A stretch of DNA of 64,000 nt from Eubacteriales bacterium (GTDB lineage Bacteria > Bacillota > Clostridia > Oscillospirales > Butyricicoccaceae): assembly GCA_030524205.1 (NCBI GenBank), contig JAUNGZ010000004.1:42756-106755 (forward strand). The letters run 5' to 3'. The position numbers were made by a program, and so were the translations under genes. The stretch's first letter is position 1; each line of letters opens with the position of its first letter. Positions 24,523 through 32,534 of this stretch are shown piece by piece. Under the pieces are notes generated by a model, which made no database searches, had not been told where the DNA came from, and saw only the letters and a list, made by a program, of their open reading frames with translations.

Positions 24523-26340
24523 TTAAACGAAATCGTCTGCGCTGTCCAAATCGTCATAATTGAGAATGTCAGCGTCCTCGTCCGAGGCATCCACCTCATA
24601 CACCGTGTACTCGTCCTCCGGCTTTAGTCTCAATCGCCGGGTGAGCAGGCGTTCCAAGTGGAAGGCGTTTCGTTTGCCATCATATTCCGCTGTGTAGCGG
24701 TAGTTGGGGTGCTGTTTTAGGTCATACTTCGGGGAGAAAAACGGCGGAAGTCCCCGAAGCTGTAACAGGCACTTGTTGCCGGGCATGGTGGTGATCTCGC
24801 TTGTGGTAAGGAGCTCCCGGCCCAGCCGTTGGGTATTGAGGCCATAGCTTTCCGACTGGCCCCGGGTGCGGCTGTCCGTCTGCATGGAGATGGTGGCCTT
24901 TCCCAGCCAGTTTTCCGATATGTCCTTTAGGGTGGAGGCTTCCCGTCCTCCAAGAAATACAATGCTGTCCATGTTTCCCATGATGGTTTCCGCATTGTCT
25001 TTATACAGGGCCTTGCATTGGCTCATGGCCTGATAAAATAAAGTCAGGCTTATTTCTCTTGACCGGATAACGGCAATCAGCTTTTCCAGCCCCGGCACCT
25101 GCCCGGTGTTGGCGGCCTCGTCCCAGAGTACCCGCACATGATGGGGCAGGCGGCCCCCGTATTTGTTGTCCGCCCGCTCACAGAGCATATTGAACATGGT
25201 GGACATAGCCAGCGCCACAAGGAAGTTGTAGGTTGAATTGGTGTCCGAAATCAGGAAGAACAGAGCCGTTTTCTCGTCCCCCAGCTTGTCAAGCTCCAAC
25301 TCGTCATAGCTCATGATCTCCCGGAGCTCCGCAATGTCAAAGGGAGCAAGGCGGGCTCCACAGCTAATCAAAATCGACTTGGCCGTTTTGCCGCTGGCTA
25401 ACTTGTACTTGGCGTACTGGCGCACAGCGAAGTGCTGGGGGCTTCTCTTGGCAAGGCCGTCAAACATATAGTCCACGGCGTTTTTGAAGCTCTCGTCATC
25501 CTCCCGGACTTCCATGCTGTTTATCATTTCCACCAGCGTATTCATGTTCCGTTCTTCCTCCGGCCCCTCAAAGACGATATAGGCCACAAGGGCGCAGTAC
25601 AAAAGCGTTTCGGCCTTCGTCCAGAACTCGTCCCCCTCCTTGCCGTCCCCTTTGGTGTTGGCGATCAGGGCATTGACGAACTTGAGCACATCGCTTTCCG
25701 TCCGCAGGTAGGCCATCGGGTTGTAGTGCATGGATTTTGTAAAATCTATGCTGTTGAACACCTTGAGCTTGTACCCCTGTTTTTGCAGGAAGTATCCGCA
25801 TTGGGAAAGGGTGCCGCCCTTGGGGTCTACCACCACATAGGACGAATGGGCTTGAAGAAGCTGAGGGGTAAGCCAGAACCGGGTCTTGCCCGAGCCGGAC
25901 GAACCGATGACACAGGCGTTTAGGTTTCTGGCGTTAGCGGGTATCTTGGGCCGGGTGTTCATCGTGAGAAATTCTGTCCCGGTCAGGATGACATTGTTTT
26001 GAAACTTCGGGTCTACAAAGGGTTTTATGTCTTTCTCATTTCCCCATCGGGCAGAGCCGTACTCCATATCCCGGCGGAACTTCCGGGACTTCTTGATTTT
26101 GGACTGCACCACAAAGTACAGGATAACGGCCCCGGCCACGCCTACGGCAAGGTCTAAAAGCCCCAGCCCCGGCGCATAGCTTTGAAATACAGGGCCGATG
26201 GTCTTTACCATGCCGAACAGCTTTTCCCCGAGGTTGCCGCCCGCCGCCATGCGGTAGGCTGTGCCGCACTTGGAGAAAAACCAGAAGGCTATGAGATAGG
26301 GGAAATAAGGGAGCACATATTTTTTGATCTTACTGCTTAC
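24523..26340 (-). CDS. VirD4/TraG coupling protein with probable GTA start
   Basis: 605 aa if it starts at GTA 26340, or 597 aa from GTG 26316. The frame from the GTA encodes SSKIKKYVLPYFPYLI, which looks like the family's N-terminus. The GTA overlaps the preceding gene's stop as GTAA, and GGAGG is 4 bases away; GTG 26316 has no ribosome site. Parts: two N-terminal membrane segments, Walker A IGSSGSGKTRFW (about 148-158), VVVDPKGGTLSQCG, and Walker B RVLWDEAANTG (about 400). It docks the relaxase-DNA complex to the channel. Confidence 0.93.
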   Translation of the reverse strand, partial: VSSKIKKYVLPYFPYLIAFWFFSKCGTAYRMAAGGNLGEKLFGMVKTIGPVFQSYAPGLGLLDLAVGVAGAVILYFVVQSKIKKSRKFRRDMEYGSARWGNEKDIKPFVDPKFQNNVILTGTEFLTMNTRPKIPANARNLNACVIGSSGSGKTRFWLTPQLLQAHSSYVVVDPKGGTLSQCGYFLQKQGYKLKVFNSIDFTKSMHYNPMAYLRTESDVLKFVNALIANTKGDGKEGDEFWTKAETLLYCALVAYIVFEGPEEERNMNTLVEMINSMEVREDDESFKNAVDYMFDGLAKRSPQHFAVRQYAKYKLASGKTAKSILISCGARLAPFDIAELREIMSYDELELDKLGDEKTALFFLISDTNSTYNFLVALAMSTMFNMLCERADNKYGGRLPHHVRVLWDEAANTGQVPGLEKLIAVIRSREISLTLFYQAMSQCKALYKDNAETIMGNMDSIVFLGGREASTLKDISENWLGKATISMQTDSRTRGQSESYGLNTQRLGRELLTTSEITTMPGNKCLLQLRGLPPFFSPKYDLKQHPNYRYTAEYDGKRNAFHLERLLTRRLRLKPEDEYTVYEVDASDEDADILNYDDLDSADDFV

Positions 26341-26807
26341 CGTTCCTCCTTCACCGCCTCTCTGGCCCGTTCCTTGAACTTGGGCCTTTCCCTGATCTGT
26401 TCTGCCAGCTTGCGGAGCTGACCGAGGATAGATACCTTGTCCTTGCTCCGGCCCATGACCTTTTCGGAATACTTGGAAAAGGCCGCCGTGATAGCGTCTG
26501 CCTGATCTGCTTTGAAGAACAGCAGATAGTGGCCGGGGCTGGTCTTGTGGAAAGCGTAGTCCACATGGAACTCCTTGGCGATACGGTCAAAGTCCTTGGG
26601 TGCGCCTACCAGCGTCAGGGCATTTTTGCCGCCGTAGTGGTTCATCAGCTTTTTCACGCTCTGTCTGCCGTGGGGACGCTTGGCGGCTTCATGGTGCTTC
26701 TTGATTTTGGCAAGGGCCTTTGTGCAGGCCAAGGCCAGAGCCCGGCCCGACAGCTTGGCCGCTTTGACAGATATGGCAACTGTCCGTTCTTCTACATACT
26801 CCTGCAT
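26337..26807 (-). CDS. PcfB-like (DUF3801) protein
   Basis: 156 aa from ATG at 26807 (AAAGGAGG upstream). Begins MQEYVEERTVAISVKAAKLS; GKNALTLVGAPKDFDRIAKE and FHKTSPGHYLLFFKADQADA follow, then a basic tail. PcfB of pCF10 links the relaxosome to the coupling protein, and here the gene abuts virD4 directly, with overlapping stop and start codons. Confidence 0.85.
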   Translation of the reverse strand: MQEYVEERTVAISVKAAKLSGRALALACTKALAKIKKHHEAAKRPHGRQSVKKLMNHYGGKNALTLVGAPKDFDRIAKEFHVDYAFHKTSPGHYLLFFKADQADAITAAFSKYSEKVMGRSKDKVSILGQLRKLAEQIRERPKFKERAREAVKEER

Positions 26808-26877
26808 ACTGCCTCCTTTCTTCCGGGCGGGTTAGGGGAAACAGGAGGCTCCCGGCCAGCCCCCTGTCTGGAAGTAC

Positions 26878-26899
26878 CTCGGGCCAACTTGGCCCGAAG
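26878..26899. repeat. ICE palindrome copy 15
   Basis: One base from the ArdA stop codon, upstream of the PcfB-like gene. Confidence 0.9.
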
Positions 26900-26900
26900 C

Positions 26901-27617
26901 CTACCGTTCCTCATGGGAAGACCCCACCTTATCCTTGTGGGGAGCTGGCGGGGCCTCTTTGAACTGTTTGATGGTTTCCAAAATAGAGCGGGTTTCCTCC
27001 TTCTCGTTCCGGGTGTGGACATTGGAAATGCGGTATTCCTCGGGAATATCGTCCAGCCCGGAATAATGCTCAATAAACCGACTTTGATTGTTGAACACAT
27101 AGCCGCCGGGGGCAAAGTGGCCGCCCTCGTTGATACGCATATCCCGGCCATAGCCTTCGTAGTCAAGATAATCAACCAAGTGTTCCGGCACCTGTATGGC
27201 TTCAAAGTCCAGCAGATACATACGGCCTAATTCTTCATCGGAACTGATACCGCCATATAGCTCATAGCAGTCAAGGTTCTGGGTCAGGTTGATTAGGTCT
27301 TTGACACTGTTTGTATACTCCCCGGTGTCCATGGCCGCCTCCAGCTTTTCCAGCTCGTCCGGGGTCAATTCTTCCAGAAGGTGCGCCAGATAGTTGAGCT
27401 CGTCAAGGCTTTCATACTCCCCAAGATAGTCATACAGGCCCAGCACATCGCTCTCATAGTTGGTTATGAAGTATTCCTGATACCGTTTTCCGTCTATGCC
27501 AATCCGGGGAAAGAGGGCCTGCACTTCCACTACCGTGGTAGGGAATTTCAGGTATTCCCCGACTTCAACCCCATGCTCCGGGTACATCCCCAGATTGGTC
27601 ACAAAGGCTTCAAACAT
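26901..27617 (-). CDS. ArdA-like antirestriction protein
   Basis: 238 aa. Strongly acidic; contains YESDVLGLYDYLGEYESLDE and LEELTPDELEKLEAAMDTGE, the DNA-mimic pattern of ArdA, followed by a C-terminal extension (about 205-238). ArdA proteins copy the shape of B-form DNA and block type I restriction enzymes when the ICE enters a new host. It overlaps the previous gene by 8 bp and has only a weak ribosome site. Confidence 0.87.
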   Translation of the reverse strand: MFEAFVTNLGMYPEHGVEVGEYLKFPTTVVEVQALFPRIGIDGKRYQEYFITNYESDVLGLYDYLGEYESLDELNYLAHLLEELTPDELEKLEAAMDTGEYTNSVKDLINLTQNLDCYELYGGISSDEELGRMYLLDFEAIQVPEHLVDYLDYEGYGRDMRINEGGHFAPGGYVFNNQSRFIEHYSGLDDIPEEYRISNVHTRNEKEETRSILETIKQFKEAPPAPHKDKVGSSHEER

Positions 27618-27957
27618 CGTTCCGGCCCTGCTGGTTGACGGTCAGGATACCATCCAGCGTAGTTGCTGTGATGTTCAGCCGCTTGGCAACGGCAATATCA
27701 TTCTTCACATCCTCGTCCACCTCGCCGCCGCAGACAACAAGCACATGGGAGCGGCGCAGAAGGTCACGGCGCATATCAATCCCGTCCTTGTGTTCGCTGG
27801 GGATAGCGTCATTGAGAAACAGCGGCAGGTAAAGCAGGGGGCAGATAGGAGAAAAGCCCGCTTCGTATGCCATCCGGCAGTAGCGGGCCCCAATCTCCAT
27901 ATCCGTTTCATAGTCGCCGCACCATGCGGCGGTAATGTATGCCAAAGGTCGTTTCAA
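27610..27957 (-). CDS. DUF7768/DUF4406-like small protein
   Basis: 115 aa from TTG at 27957 (GGAGGG 8 bases upstream). PLAYITAAWCGDYETDMEIG, PICPLLYLPLFLNDAIPS, and RSHVLVVCGGEVDEDVKNDI have the pattern of nucleoside 2-deoxyribosyltransferase-like folds found in phages and ICEs. It may act on nucleotides or be an inactive scaffold. It is coupled to ardA by overlap. Confidence 0.72.
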   Translation of the reverse strand: MKRPLAYITAAWCGDYETDMEIGARYCRMAYEAGFSPICPLLYLPLFLNDAIPSEHKDGIDMRRDLLRRSHVLVVCGGEVDEDVKNDIAVAKRLNITATTLDGILTVNQQGRNDV

Positions 27958-28046
27958 GGTTTTGTCCCTCCGTTTCTACTTATTAAATAAGGTTGCGCCG
28001 GATACGCCCAACCCCTCCGCCCCTTCCCGTGGGAAGGGGGACGGCT

Positions 28047-28202
28047 CAAAGGAATATATATCCCCGTCGCTTGCCGCCTCAAAGCATAACCGGGAGAAAT
28101 CCGTCAAGGGTGCTTCGCACCGCAAAGCGGCTGTGCCCTTGACAGATTTTCCCGGCTATGCTACCTGAAAACCCGGCGACGGGGAATAATTTATATCCTT
28201 TG
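28047..28202. repeat. Long two-tier inverted repeat (cruciform), candidate sso or ori
   Basis: Outer arms CAAAGGAATATATATCCCCG (28047 on) and its near-complement ending 28202. Inner arms AGCATAACCGGGAGAAATCC (28083 on) and CAGATTTTCCCGGCTATGCT (28143-28162), extended by CCGTCAAGGG / CCCTTGACAG. The apex is CCGC-AAA-GCGG. Single-stranded DNA here would fold into one tall hairpin. Single-strand origins and some replication origins in conjugative elements look like this. Confidence 0.65.
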
Positions 28203-28237
28203 AGCTTCGGGGTGCGGGGCAGAGCCCCGCATATCCC

Positions 28238-28259
28238 CTCGGGCCAACTTGTCCCGAAG
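28238..28259. repeat. ICE palindrome copy 16
   Basis: TTGTCCCG variant, six bases from the ParB stop codon. Confidence 0.88.
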
Positions 28260-28265
28260 TGGGCG

Positions 28266-29771
28266 TTACTTCTCCGCCTCGGGAGACTTCTTTTCCGGCT
28301 TGGCAACTTCCTTCTGCTGGCCCTTCCAGTCATCCAGCAGCTTGATGATCTGGTCTTTCATTTCCCTCGGGGTGGTTTCCTTCCCAAAATATTTACCCAG
28401 TTCCGCACCTGTCAAAATCACTTTGTCTACCTCCTTCTTATCCTCCATCATAATGCCGTCGATTACATCCCCATTCAGCACACCCTTCTGGTCAAGCTCC
28501 CTCATGCGCTGGGCCTGAGAAAGAGAAGGGGCTGACTGCTGGCCCTCAATGGCAACGGCGATATACCGCTGGTTCTTGGGCTTGATATAGGCAAGCTCCA
28601 CCGCCGGGGTAAACTTAATCTGCCCGGCATCCATCATTTTCTGCAAGTCAGGTACAAGGTCATTGAGCTTGATATACCGCTGTACCTGTTTGACAGTCAT
28701 CTTGTTACGCTCGGCCACCACCTCATTGGAACGCCGCCCGGCGTCCTTCGGGTCAAGTTGGCCCGAAGTGGCCTCTTTGGCCCCTTGGTGCTTGATGGCC
28801 TCCAACTGCATTTTCAGGGCTTTGGCCCGCTCACTCGGCAGAATGTTTTCCCGCTGGTTGGTGTTGTCCTCCACCATCTGCGTGATGGCCTGTTCATCCG
28901 TCAGGTTGCGGACGATACAGGGCATATCCGTGAAGCCCGCAAGCTCGCTGGCCTTCTGGCGGCGGTGGCCCGACACGATCTCATAGCCGCCGTCCTCACG
29001 GGGGCGGACAATGGCGGGCTGGGTCACGCCCTTATCCCGGACACTGGAAACCATCGCTTTCATTTCCTCGTCATTGCGGACTTGGAAGGGGTGGTTTTTG
29101 AAGGCGTGGAGGTCAGAAAGTTTCAGATAGACAATCTGTTCGTCCTTGGCTGGGCGGGGAGCCTCCGAAGGAGCCGGGGGCGTTTCCGGCTGGACAGGGA
29201 CTTTTACCTCCGGCGTACCCTTGGCAGGTTTGGGAGCCTTGGGAGCTTTTTCAGCCTTCTTGGCCGGGGCTGGCTTCTGTGCCGCCTTCTCCTTTTTGCC
29301 GGGAGCCTCCTTCTGTGGGGGAGCGGCGGCCTTGTCCTTGTCAGCCTTGGGCGGGCGGCCCCTTCGCTTCGGGGGCTGTTCCTGCTCCTTGGGCTTTTCC
29401 TGTTTTTGCCCGCCCTCCTTGGCGGGTGCGGCCTTCTCCGCCGTTTTCGTTTTCTCCTTCGGCTTCTCCGGGGCCTTTTCCTCCTGTTTAGCGGCGGCTT
29501 TTTCAGCGGCCTTTTTCTCGGCCATGATCTCGGAGAAGTTAAAGACGGACACGCTGGCGGCTTTCTGCTCTCCGGGAATGTCAGCCGCTTTGTCCGGCTG
29601 TGCCGGGGCGGCCTGTTCGGGAGCCTTGCCCTTGTCTGGGGGAGCATTTTCCGGGGCTGGCTGTTCCTGTTTAGGGGCGGGAGTGCCGCCGCCTGTCTCG
29701 GGCTGGACGGGAGACGGGCCAGCGTCAGGCCCGGGAGCGTCGGTTACAACTTTGTTCTTTTCATCGGCCAT
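28266..29771 (-). CDS. ParB-family protein with long low-complexity N-terminus
   Basis: 501 aa from ATG at 29771 (GAAGGAGG 8 bases upstream; longer readings lack a site). Residues 1-200 are Ala/Pro/Lys-rich and disordered. Residues about 205-330 are a ParB N-terminal domain: VYLKLSDLHAFKNHPFQVRN, IVRPREDGGYEIVSGHRRQK, MVEDNTNQRENILPSERAKA. Next comes an HTH region (NKMTVKQVQRYIKLNDLVP), then a C-terminal domain. No ParA gene accompanies it. Palindrome copy 17 lies inside the gene, between the ParB box and the HTH. It may segregate, silence or regulate the ICE by spreading from a centromere-like site. Confidence 0.88.
   Translation of the reverse strand: MADEKNKVVTDAPGPDAGPSPVQPETGGGTPAPKQEQPAPENAPPDKGKAPEQAAPAQPDKAADIPGEQKAASVSVFNFSEIMAEKKAAEKAAAKQEEKAPEKPKEKTKTAEKAAPAKEGGQKQEKPKEQEQPPKRRGRPPKADKDKAAAPPQKEAPGKKEKAAQKPAPAKKAEKAPKAPKPAKGTPEVKVPVQPETPPAPSEAPRPAKDEQIVYLKLSDLHAFKNHPFQVRNDEEMKAMVSSVRDKGVTQPAIVRPREDGGYEIVSGHRRQKASELAGFTDMPCIVRNLTDEQAITQMVEDNTNQRENILPSERAKALKMQLEAIKHQGAKEATSGQLDPKDAGRRSNEVVAERNKMTVKQVQRYIKLNDLVPDLQKMMDAGQIKFTPAVELAYIKPKNQRYIAVAIEGQQSAPSLSQAQRMRELDQKGVLNGDVIDGIMMEDKKEVDKVILTGAELGKYFGKETTPREMKDQIIKLLDDWKGQQKEVAKPEKKSPEAEK
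28746..28768. repeat. ICE palindrome copy 17
   Basis: One-base variant (CGGGTCAA) within parB, encoding TSGQLDPK. Confidence 0.88.
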
Positions 29772-29867
29772 TCGCATTACCTCCTTCTTATTTGATGGCA
29801 TGAAAAAAGGGCCTAACCGTTTTTCAGTCAAGCCCCACAAGTAGGGATACCTCCTTTCTTTGCCCAT

Positions 29868-29899
29868 GAAAAAACCGCCCTGTGTCTCGATAGGGCGGT
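29868..29899 (-). terminator. Terminator at the right ICE end
   Basis: ACCGCCCT (29874-29881) and AGGGCGGT (29892-29899); read on the minus strand it is followed by TTTTTT. It would stop transcription entering from the interrupted recombinase gene. Confidence 0.75.
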
Positions 29900-29937
29900 A
29901 AATTCAGTAGGTCGGCAGTCCATTTTTAGTTGTTTTA

Positions 29938-29970
29938 TGTAGTATCCCTTTGTACACCGACGCAAACCAA
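29938..29970. other. Right ICE attachment junction
   Basis: The inverted arm (29958 to 29940 on the minus strand, GGTGTACAAAGGGATACTA) mirrors the left end, followed outward by GACGCAAAC and recombinase-gene sequence. Confidence 0.75.
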
Positions 29971-30783
29971 AGCCGGGAATACATTTTCATGCCGAAACCT
30001 TTCATTCTTTGGAATATAGCGGCTCACCCCATCACGCGTTTCTCGCTGGTGATTATAAAGCACCCCGGTATAGCTCTCGTTAACCAATACATTTTTCACG
30101 CTGGTGTAGGACCATCGGTATCGTTTCACCTGCGGGTTTTGCCTGCCGTGCCGCTCGTGCTGGAGCTGCGCCGGGGTTTTACAGCCCAACATATCCAGCC
30201 GGCGGGCGATTTCTTTCAGCCCGGTGCTATCCAGAAACAGGCGGTAAATCATACGCACCGTGTTTGCCGCGTCCGTGTCTACCTTTATTTCACCGGTATT
30301 TTTATCCTTCCAGTAGCCGAAAGGCGGGGTAATGACGATCCCCTCTTTTTGCTTCTGGCGGTAGCCCGCCCGAACCTTTCTGCCGATATCTTTCGCGTAG
30401 AAATCGTTCAGGATTCCACGCACACCGATGGTCAAATCGTCTTTTTCCTGCAAGCTATCGAGGTTCTCGGTAGCGGAAAGCACGCGAACCCTCTTTTCCC
30501 GAAGAAAATCCAGAAAGAGCGCCGTTTGCGTGCGGTGCCGCCCGAGGCGGGAGAAGTCTTTGACGACAACGGCGTCCATGCCGCCATGCAGGACCGCGGC
30601 GGTCAGCTTTTGAATGCCATCGCGCCGAAAGTGCATGCCGCTGGCATTGTCGTCAAAGGATTCACCGACCACAGCAAACCCTTGCCGCGCAGCGTATTCC
30701 ATGCAGCTTTTTCGCTGGTTCTGCAGCGAATTCCGTTCCTTGTCGTCATCGTTCGAAAGCCGGTAATACAGCCACGCTCTCAT
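29965..30783 (-). pseudogene. N-terminal fragment of the interrupted serine recombinase
   Basis: Resolvase domain (WLYYRLSNDDDKERNSLQNQ with the catalytic Ser of YRLS; VVVKDFSRLGRHRTQT) and recombinase domain up to RFRHENVFPALV, where ICE sequence begins; the open frame then runs 10 residues into the ICE to a stop at 29935. The C-terminal zinc-ribbon part is at 4321-4764. It starts at ATG 30783, 10 bp after the sister recombinase, with AGGAG upstream. The truncated product retains the catalytic domain but not the DNA-binding tail. Confidence 0.9.
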
Positions 30784-30793
30784 GCTGCCGCTC

Positions 30794-32452
30794 CTATTCT
30801 GCTGAAAATTCTTCCATGATAATTGATTTCAGGCGGTCAAAATCATACTCCAGCGACAGGTCTACATCGACGATTTCACCCTGATCATAATGGTCGAGGT
30901 GGCTGCGGAACGGCGCTTTCAGGCGTATCTCTAAGTTCAATTTTCCGTCCTGCTCGCTGACATAAATCTTTTCCACCAGCAATCGAAGCTGCGCTTCCGA
31001 AATGCTTCCGCTCTCTAAAATTTCATCCATGAGGCGGATATCGCGCTTCATGTCTGCCTGCCGTTTGCGCAGCACTTCTTCCACGCTCTCTAACTCCGCG
31101 ATCTGCTTTTTTATGACTGCAATTTCGGCCTCGCGCTTTTCAATCATGCGGTTATACCGTTCCGCGTTGGCCTTATCCCGAATGCGTTCCATCAAAATCA
31201 CCTCCAGCTCCTCCTCAATGGATGATATCCGTGTTGCCAGCTTGCCCGTTTGCTCCCGCGCCATCGTTTGACTTGGGGTCCATCGCGCGATCAGGCAGTC
31301 CAGCGCGTCCCAATTTGCTTGATACATCCGTTTGCAGGCTTTCAGTTCGTCGGTGATCAGCGCGTCAAGCAATCCCTCCTGCACGGTGTGCGCCGAACAA
31401 TGCTCTTTACCATAGCGATGATAGGTATCGCAGCGGTACTCCACCCGCTCTCCGCCTTTCAGCTGGATGCGCTTGCCCACAAGAGTCCTGCCGCAGTCCC
31501 TGCAGCGAAGCAGCCCGCCGTACCGTAAAAGCGCGTGCTTGCTGCCTGCGCGGGCATGGCTGGTCTTTCGTTCCGATAACAGAAGCTGTGCCTGCTCCCA
31601 CAATTCTTTGGAGAGTATCGCGGGAAGAAAGCCTTCATGCCGGAACTGTTCCGCCGCGTTAGTCAGCCGGAACGTCTTGTTGATTTTGCTCCGCTCGCTC
31701 TTATGGCAGATCAGGGTGCCCGTGTATATTTCATCGCACAGAATGCGTTTTACCATCGCGGCGTCCCATAAATACTTCTTCCGTATGCCGCTGTGCGTAT
31801 TGGGCGGGCGTTTGCGGAGCAGCTCCATTTGCGTTTGGGACGGTGTTTTCCGCCTCTGCCCGTTCAGCGTTTTGGCAATGGATTTGAACCCGTGTCCGCT
31901 CATATAAAGGGAGAATATCAATCGCACGGTCTCCGCCGCTTGCTCCACGATCACGATTTGCCGCGTATTTTTGTCTTTGAAGTAACCGAAGGGCGGGATA
32001 ATTACCATGCCCTCCTTCTGCTTCATCCGCAGCCCCGTACGAACACGGCGGCTGCCATCGCGAGCGTAAAAATCGTTCATAAGCCCCTTGAATCCGATGA
32101 TGAGATCGTCGTTTTCATCGAATGTATCAATGTTTTCGGTAGCGGAAAGCACCCGCACATCGTGCTCGCGTAAGTAGTCGATGAACAGCGCGGTCTGTGT
32201 CCGGTGTCTGCCCAGACGCGATAAATCCTTGACCAGCACCGCGTCGATGCCGCCTGCTTCCACCGCGTCATAGATTTTATCAATGCCCGCGCGGTTGAAG
32301 TGCATTCCGCTGACATTGTCATCGAAGGACTCGCCGACCACTTCATATCCCTGTGCCATGGCGTAATCATAAATGATTTTGCGCTGGTTGGTCAGCGAGT
32401 TCAGCTCCTCGTCTTCATCGCGGGACAGACGGTAGTAAAGCCAAATTTTCAA
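30794..32452 (-). CDS. Large serine recombinase of the older element
   Basis: 552 aa from TTG at 32452, chosen because AAGGAGG stands 7 bases upstream and the sequence then begins KIWLYYRLSRDED. Resolvase domain with VVGESFDDNVSGMHFNRAGI and VLVKDLSRLGRHRTQTALFI, recombinase domain (PFGYFKDKNT), zinc ribbon (CRDCGRTLVGK ... YHRYGKEHC), coiled coil and C-terminal tail. It is closely similar to the interrupted gene directly downstream, so the two probably arose as a tandem pair; such pairs are common in Clostridia elements and may act together. Confidence 0.93.
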   Translation of the reverse strand: MKIWLYYRLSRDEDEELNSLTNQRKIIYDYAMAQGYEVVGESFDDNVSGMHFNRAGIDKIYDAVEAGGIDAVLVKDLSRLGRHRTQTALFIDYLREHDVRVLSATENIDTFDENDDLIIGFKGLMNDFYARDGSRRVRTGLRMKQKEGMVIIPPFGYFKDKNTRQIVIVEQAAETVRLIFSLYMSGHGFKSIAKTLNGQRRKTPSQTQMELLRKRPPNTHSGIRKKYLWDAAMVKRILCDEIYTGTLICHKSERSKINKTFRLTNAAEQFRHEGFLPAILSKELWEQAQLLLSERKTSHARAGSKHALLRYGGLLRCRDCGRTLVGKRIQLKGGERVEYRCDTYHRYGKEHCSAHTVQEGLLDALITDELKACKRMYQANWDALDCLIARWTPSQTMAREQTGKLATRISSIEEELEVILMERIRDKANAERYNRMIEKREAEIAVIKKQIAELESVEEVLRKRQADMKRDIRLMDEILESGSISEAQLRLLVEKIYVSEQDGKLNLEIRLKAPFRSHLDHYDQGEIVDVDLSLEYDFDRLKSIIMEEFSAE

Positions 32453-32534
32453 GCGCTTACCTCCTTGCGGCATGGCGTGCCGTTTATCACGACACACCAT
32501 ACCACACTTGCTTTTCAATAGCTATCAGAACGAA

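Larger units (their letters stand above)
27958..28265. other. Intergenic region between ParB and the DUF7768 gene
   Basis: 308 bp with no gene. A short CCCTTCCC-GT-GGGAAGGG hairpin sits at about 28020-28038, followed by the 156-bp cruciform (28047-28202), a GGGGTGCGGGGCAGAGCCCC-type hairpin near 28210-28230, and palindrome copy 16. Confidence 0.75.
4763..29966. mobile_element. Integrative conjugative element, Tn1549/CTn-like, ~25.2 kb
   Basis: It is bounded by imperfect inverted arms and interrupts a serine-recombinase gene. From left to right it holds the recombinase, small regulators and sigma factor, MATE/PadR cargo, an HTH regulator, relaxase, a SEC-C nuclease-like cargo gene, MobC and accessory proteins, NlpC/P60 hydrolase, VirB4, PrgI-like protein, SpoVG-like protein, VirB6, Maff2-like protein, VirD4, PcfB-like protein, ArdA and ParB. 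Nearly all backbone genes are on the minus strand. C. difficile CTn2/4/5-type elements show the same combination of Tn1549-like transfer genes with a serine recombinase. No premature stops were seen in transfer genes, but several have abnormal start codons. Confidence 0.9.

Noticed and set aside
6721-28768. Reading the regularly spaced palindromes as a CRISPR array or as terminators
   Set aside because: Spacing is 0.2-5 kb with genes between and no cas genes; few copies are followed by a T-run, so they are not standard terminators.
4767-29957. TGTACA at both ICE ends as a direct-repeat integration core
   Set aside because: TGTACA is itself palindromic and lies inside the inverted arms (GGTGTACAA), so it marks recombinase half-sites. 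The crossover is outside it, in GCAA/AAC, and using TGTACA would break the target reading frame.
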